A DNA stretch of 7,560 nt, from the NCBI GenBank assembly GCA_031283905.1, contig JAITAW010000111.1:1-7560 (forward strand), given 5' to 3'. The notes under the pieces are model-generated. The model was given only the letters and a program-made list of their open reading frames with translations, did not search any database and was not told where the DNA came from. The first letter of the stretch is position 1; each line of letters opens with the position of its first letter. This stretch comes from Treponema sp. GTDB taxonomy: Bacteria; Spirochaetota; Spirochaetia; Treponematales; Breznakiellaceae. The translations under genes and the position numbers were made by a program. This document shows positions 4,951 through 7,560 of the stretch, piece after piece.

Positions 4951-5895
4951 GTGCAAACCTATAACACCGGTTTATTCGGATTATTCAAACCGCTCAAAAA
5001 AACGCCGCAGGATATTCGTTGGACGGCGCATATGGATCTGAGGTACGGTTCTTACACGCGGAACCTGCTGGATATTTCAATTCCGCAGACAGCGCCTGCG
5101 GCGGCATCTGTAGGCGGCGCAGGCGGCGTTGTCATCTTGTTTATTCATGGCGGAATATGGATGTACGGCGACAAAAAGAATCGCCCCACCTTTTTGGATG
5201 CGTTTAGAGACAAGTTTGTTGTCGCGTCCATGAACCACCGGTATATTGACGAATACACGCACCTTGCCGATCTAGTGGATGACGTGTCCGCCGCAGTCGC
5301 CTACATACAGCAATTTTGTTCGCAACACACGGTGGATGCCAAGAAACTCATCATTATGGGACATTCCTCCGGCGCTCATCTTTCGATGTTATACGCTTAT
5401 CAACACCACAAGACTGCTCCGATACCGGTGGCGTTCTGTATAAGCATGGCTGGACCAACGGATTTAGGCGACCTCTCCTTTGTGTATAACTTCAAAAAAT
5501 TGGGGTGGCTCAAATTTTTTTATCAGGTAGCCGAAAAAGCCAGCGGCTATCATCCGGCTGAAGGCGACATTACCGAGGAAGGGTACGGCAAAACCGCCCT
5601 CGGTCTTTTGGCCGCCATTTCTCCCATCGCCTTTGTTGCAGGCGACACCCCTCCCACCATCATCGTCCACGATGCGGCGGATAAAATAGTGCCGTACGCC
5701 AATTCGGCGGCTCTAAACAGCGTCTTCAATGTGCATGGCGTTGATCATTGTTTTATCGCCCTATACTCCGGCGTTGGTCATTACCTGGGAGCAAAATCAA
5801 TAAAAGGCGGGGCAACGCGCTATGACAAAACAGTGGAAGCGCGTGTAGTCAAAGCGATGAATAATTATATAGAAAAGTATTGTGATTGTGGGTAA
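4951..5895 (+). CDS. Alpha/beta-hydrolase, carboxylesterase/lipase type
   Basis: 314 residues. The start is GTG at 4951, with AAGGAG (4939-4944) exactly 6 nt upstream. The fold is clear: oxyanion-hole motif HGG (66-68) after the strand VVILFI; nucleophile elbow GHSSG (137-141) with Ser139; probable acid Asp244 in HDAADKIVP; and probable catalytic His277 in GVGHYLG. This matches the HSL-like esterase group (COG0657, arylformamidase/carboxylesterase-like). No signal peptide is seen, so it is likely cytoplasmic, although the preceding gene is secreted. It would hydrolyse an ester or similar acyl bond; the substrate cannot be read from sequence. The gene probably shares the promoter at 4071-4099 with its upstream neighbour. 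Confidence 0.9.
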   Translation: MQTYNTGLFGLFKPLKKTPQDIRWTAHMDLRYGSYTRNLLDISIPQTAPAAASVGGAGGVVILFIHGGIWMYGDKKNRPTFLDAFRDKFVVASMNHRYIDEYTHLADLVDDVSAAVAYIQQFCSQHTVDAKKLIIMGHSSGAHLSMLYAYQHHKTAPIPVAFCISMAGPTDLGDLSFVYNFKKLGWLKFFYQVAEKASGYHPAEGDITEEGYGKTALGLLAAISPIAFVAGDTPPTIIVHDAADKIVPYANSAALNSVFNVHGVDHCFIALYSGVGHYLGAKSIKGGATRYDKTVEARVVKAMNNYIEKYCDCG

Positions 5896-5949
5896 CGCCG
5901 CATGTCCCTAGACTTCACGCGCTCACCTCCTGCGCGAATCAACCGGCGT
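5895..5949 (+). repeat. Nested inverted repeats just after the hydrolase gene
   Basis: The outer arms ACGCCG (5895-5900) and CGGCGT (5944-5949) enclose a smaller pair, CGCG (5918-5921) and CGCG (5933-5936). The outer arm starts within the stop codon. No T-tract follows, so it is not a standard intrinsic terminator. It may be a 3' stabilising fold or chance in GC-rich sequence. Confidence 0.35.
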
Positions 5950-5950
5950 C

Positions 5951-6142
5951 TTGACTAACACGCTGGTCACGCATAGGCTTAGGTATATGAAACAGCTGAC
6001 TACAGAGCGGGAAACGCTCGCACTTGAGCAAGAATTCGCCTCATTTTTAACGTCTGGAATACTAAAAAATACCGCTGAATTCTTACGTTCCGCGAGTATG
6101 AAGCCTTTGGAACCCAAAGACAGCGCCGCTTGGGCTGTATAA
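5951..6142 (+). CDS. Small hypothetical ORF (63 aa from TTG, or 51 aa from ATG 5987)
   Basis: This is the only plausible coding content in the 319-bp gap between the hydrolase gene and mazG. From TTG 5951 it gives 63 residues; from ATG 5987, preceded by a weak AGG (5981-5983), 51 residues. The product is mostly predicted helical and charged, with a segment TTERETLALEQEFASFL, and has no recognised domain. It ends with TAA (6140-6142) in the same frame as mazG. The initiation signals are poor. It could be a real small protein, the remnant of a longer gene or a chance ORF. The remaining 72 bp up to mazG hold only a T-run (6183-6190) and no SD. Confidence 0.25.
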   Translation: MTNTLVTHRLRYMKQLTTERETLALEQEFASFLTSGILKNTAEFLRSASMKPLEPKDSAAWAV

Positions 6143-6214
6143 TTTGGTCGCCATTTTCAATGTGGGGCAAGGCGGCGGGTTGATTTTTTTTGCAAATCCA
6201 TTCATTGTACTCCC

Positions 6215-7024
6215 ATGAAAACCGAATCCCAAGCCTTCAAAGGCTTGTATGATATTGTAGCGCGGCTCCGCGCCCCGGACGGTTGTCCGTGGGACAGGGA
6301 GCAGACGCCTTCAACATTGAGGGGCGATTTAATTGAAGAGACCTACGAATGCGTAGAAGCCATTGACGAACAGAAACCCGAACATATCAAAGAAGAACTC
6401 GGCGATATATTTCTGCTTGCAACCATGATTTCCTATATGCACGAACAGGAAGGGCTTTTTTCCGTTTCCGATGTATTGGAAACGCTTGCGGAAAAGCTCG
6501 TCCGGCGGCACCCGCACGTGTTTGGAGATACGAAGGTGAACGGCAGCGGGGAAGCGCTTCAAAACTGGGCGAAAATCAAAATCGAACAGGAAGGGCGCGC
6601 GCCCAAAGACTCGGCGATGGACGAGGTGTCAAAAGCGTTGCCTCCTCTTGAGCGGGCGTACAAATTGCAGAAGAAAGCCGCAAAACTGGGGTTTGACTGG
6701 GATACACCGGACGGCGTTCTTGCCAAAATACAGGAAGAAATCACTGAAGTCCAAGACGAATTCGGCGCGGAACGCATTGATTGCCCTGCGTTGGAAGCGG
6801 AATTGGGCGACTTGCTTTTCACGGTGATAAATCTCTGCCGTTTTATGAAGGTCGACCCGTCAGCGGCGCTGCATCGCGCCAACATCAAGTTCGCGCGCCG
6901 TTTCACCTATGTGGAAAAAAGAATGAAAGAAACTATGCGGGAAATGAAAAAAGGAAACAGGGCGGTAATGGAAACGTTTTGGCAGGAGGCGAAAGAGGAT
7001 GAACGCGGGCGAGAAACACAATGA
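6215..7024 (+). CDS. mazG: Nucleoside triphosphate pyrophosphohydrolase MazG
   Basis: 269 residues, the usual length for full two-domain MazG (263 in E. coli). It hydrolyses (d)NTPs to NMP and pyrophosphate in the cytoplasm, a housekeeping or stress role. The N-terminal repeat has the signature LRAPDGCPWDREQT (18-31), with Mg-binding acidic residues in EETYE (41-45) and EELGD (60-64), then KLVRRHPHVFGD (94-105). The C-terminal catalytic repeat has GFDW (159-162), EEITE (174-178), ELGDLLF (196-202) and a closing NIKFARRF. All key acidic residues are present. The ATG at 6215 is the only reasonable start: the frame stops at 6140-6142 with no other start codon between. However, no Shine-Dalgarno precedes it. 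It stands alone on this strand and converges with eno. Confidence 0.95.
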   Translation: MKTESQAFKGLYDIVARLRAPDGCPWDREQTPSTLRGDLIEETYECVEAIDEQKPEHIKEELGDIFLLATMISYMHEQEGLFSVSDVLETLAEKLVRRHPHVFGDTKVNGSGEALQNWAKIKIEQEGRAPKDSAMDEVSKALPPLERAYKLQKKAAKLGFDWDTPDGVLAKIQEEITEVQDEFGAERIDCPALEAELGDLLFTVINLCRFMKVDPSAALHRANIKFARRFTYVEKRMKETMREMKKGNRAVMETFWQEAKEDERGRETQ

Positions 7025-7064
7025 ACGCGCCCGCCTCATCCCTACGCTTATTTTTTTCAGAGAT

Positions 7065-7088
7065 GCGCGGGGAATAAATCCCCCGCGC
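7065..7088. terminator. GC-rich hairpin between convergent mazG and eno
   Basis: GCGCGGGG (7065-7072) and CCCCGCGC (7081-7088) form a perfect 8-bp stem with an 8-nt loop, 40 bp after mazG and 70 bp after the eno stop. No T-tract follows on either strand; the T-run on the + strand (7051-7057) lies before the hairpin. It may block 3' exonucleases or slow polymerases from both directions rather than act as a classic terminator. Confidence 0.4.
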
Positions 7089-7158
7089 CCCCAGCCTTAG
7101 ATTCAAGTTGCGCCGCAGCAAGAAGCACGGGATCCACGCTAGTGGCTTCACGCAGGAT

Positions 7159-7560
7159 CTAGCGGTTTAGGTTATAGAAGGCTTTCTTGCCCACGTATTC
7201 CGCAACGCCTTCAAGCTCTTCCTCGATTCTGATAAGCTGGTTGTATTTACAAATACGGTCGGTGCGGCTCATTGAGCCGGTTTTGATCTGACCAGTCTCA
7301 AACGCAACCACGAGGTCCGCGATGAAGCTGTCTTCGGTTTCGCCGGAGCGGTGGGAAACAACTGCGGTGTAGCCCGCGCGTTTTGCCATTTCGACCGCTT
7401 CGTAGGTTTCGGTTATGCTGCCGATCTGATTCACCTTGATGAGTATGCTGTTGCAGGAACCTTCTTTGATGCCGCGCTCAAGGCGTTTGGTGTTGGTAAC
7501 AAAGAAATCATCGCCTACGATCTGTATCTTGGAACCGAGTTTTTTCGTCATCTTCACATA
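7159..7560 (-). CDS. eno: Enolase, C-terminal third, 5' part outside window
   Basis: The minus-strand frame is open at the right window edge and stops at 7159-7161, giving about 133 residues of an enzyme usually near 430. Enolase converts 2-phosphoglycerate to phosphoenolpyruvate in glycolysis and gluconeogenesis. Family landmarks in order are VGDDFFVTN (with a Mg-binding Asp), SILIKVNQIGS (catalytic Lys), VVSHRSGETED (substrate-binding loop), GQIKTGSMSRTDR (active-site Lys) and KYNQLIRIEEEL. The tail EYVGKKAFYNLNR is normal in length. The ATG at 7555-7557 is an internal Met, not the start. Confidence 0.97.
   Translation of the reverse strand, partial: YVKMTKKLGSKIQIVGDDFFVTNTKRLERGIKEGSCNSILIKVNQIGSITETYEAVEMAKRAGYTAVVSHRSGETEDSFIADLVVAFETGQIKTGSMSRTDRICKYNQLIRIEEELEGVAEYVGKKAFYNLNR

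Noticed and set aside
5923..6117. Minus-strand 64-codon frame in the gap before mazG
   Set aside because: No SD, no recognised domain, and it overlaps the slightly better + strand ORF.
7021..7077. 18-codon ORF overlapping the mazG stop as ATGA
   Set aside because: Very short, runs into the GC hairpin at 7065 and has no features of a real peptide; the overlap is probably chance.

Overview
The window reads as ordinary bacterial chromosome from a spirochaete, probably Treponema-like. This assignment is an inference. It rests on the gene content (a lipidated thiamine-binding protein, a secreted DUF2135-type protein, a MoxR/DUF58/DUF4129-type membrane locus), moderate GC and the style of the eno 3' end. 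No marker in the window settles the genus. The first 2.2 kb is clearly more GC-rich than the rest.

Layout, left to right. (1) 1-2197, + strand: the 3' end of a DUF58 (vWA-like) gene, then a gene for a nine-segment membrane protein with a DUF4129-like cytoplasmic tail. Between them lies a degenerate tandem duplication of the gene junction. It has left a 74-codon ORF whose start and stop overlap its two neighbours. (2) 2198-2970: an intergenic block with three 23-bp-period palindromic repeats, a near-consensus promoter, tRNA-Lys(CUU), a second promoter, tRNA-Gly(GCC) and a TPP riboswitch. (3) 2971-5895, + strand: thiB (thiamine-binding lipoprotein) under the riboswitch, a secreted two-domain protein with its own apparent promoter, and an alpha/beta-hydrolase 26 bp further on, probably co-transcribed with the secreted protein. 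(4) 5896-6214: mostly unexplained sequence with one small ORF. (5) 6215-7024, + strand: mazG, a nucleoside-triphosphate pyrophosphohydrolase, without a visible Shine-Dalgarno. (6) 7159-7560, - strand: the C-terminal third of enolase (eno), convergent with mazG and running off the window.

Functionally this is a mosaic of small units, not one pathway. The thiamine unit is clearest: a TPP aptamer, then a leader that can hide the ribosome-binding site, then the transporter's binding protein. The permease and ATPase genes thiP and thiQ are not adjacent. The riboswitch starts about 40 nt after tRNA-Gly with no good promoter between, so the tRNA and thiB may share a primary transcript.

I see no clear new defence, mobile or metabolic system. 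The points most worth a second look are the decayed tandem duplication with its overlapping ORF chain, the 23-bp palindromic repeats, the tRNA-Gly/TPP/thiB arrangement with its layered leader hairpins, and a C at the normally invariant T-loop position 55 of tRNA-Gly.
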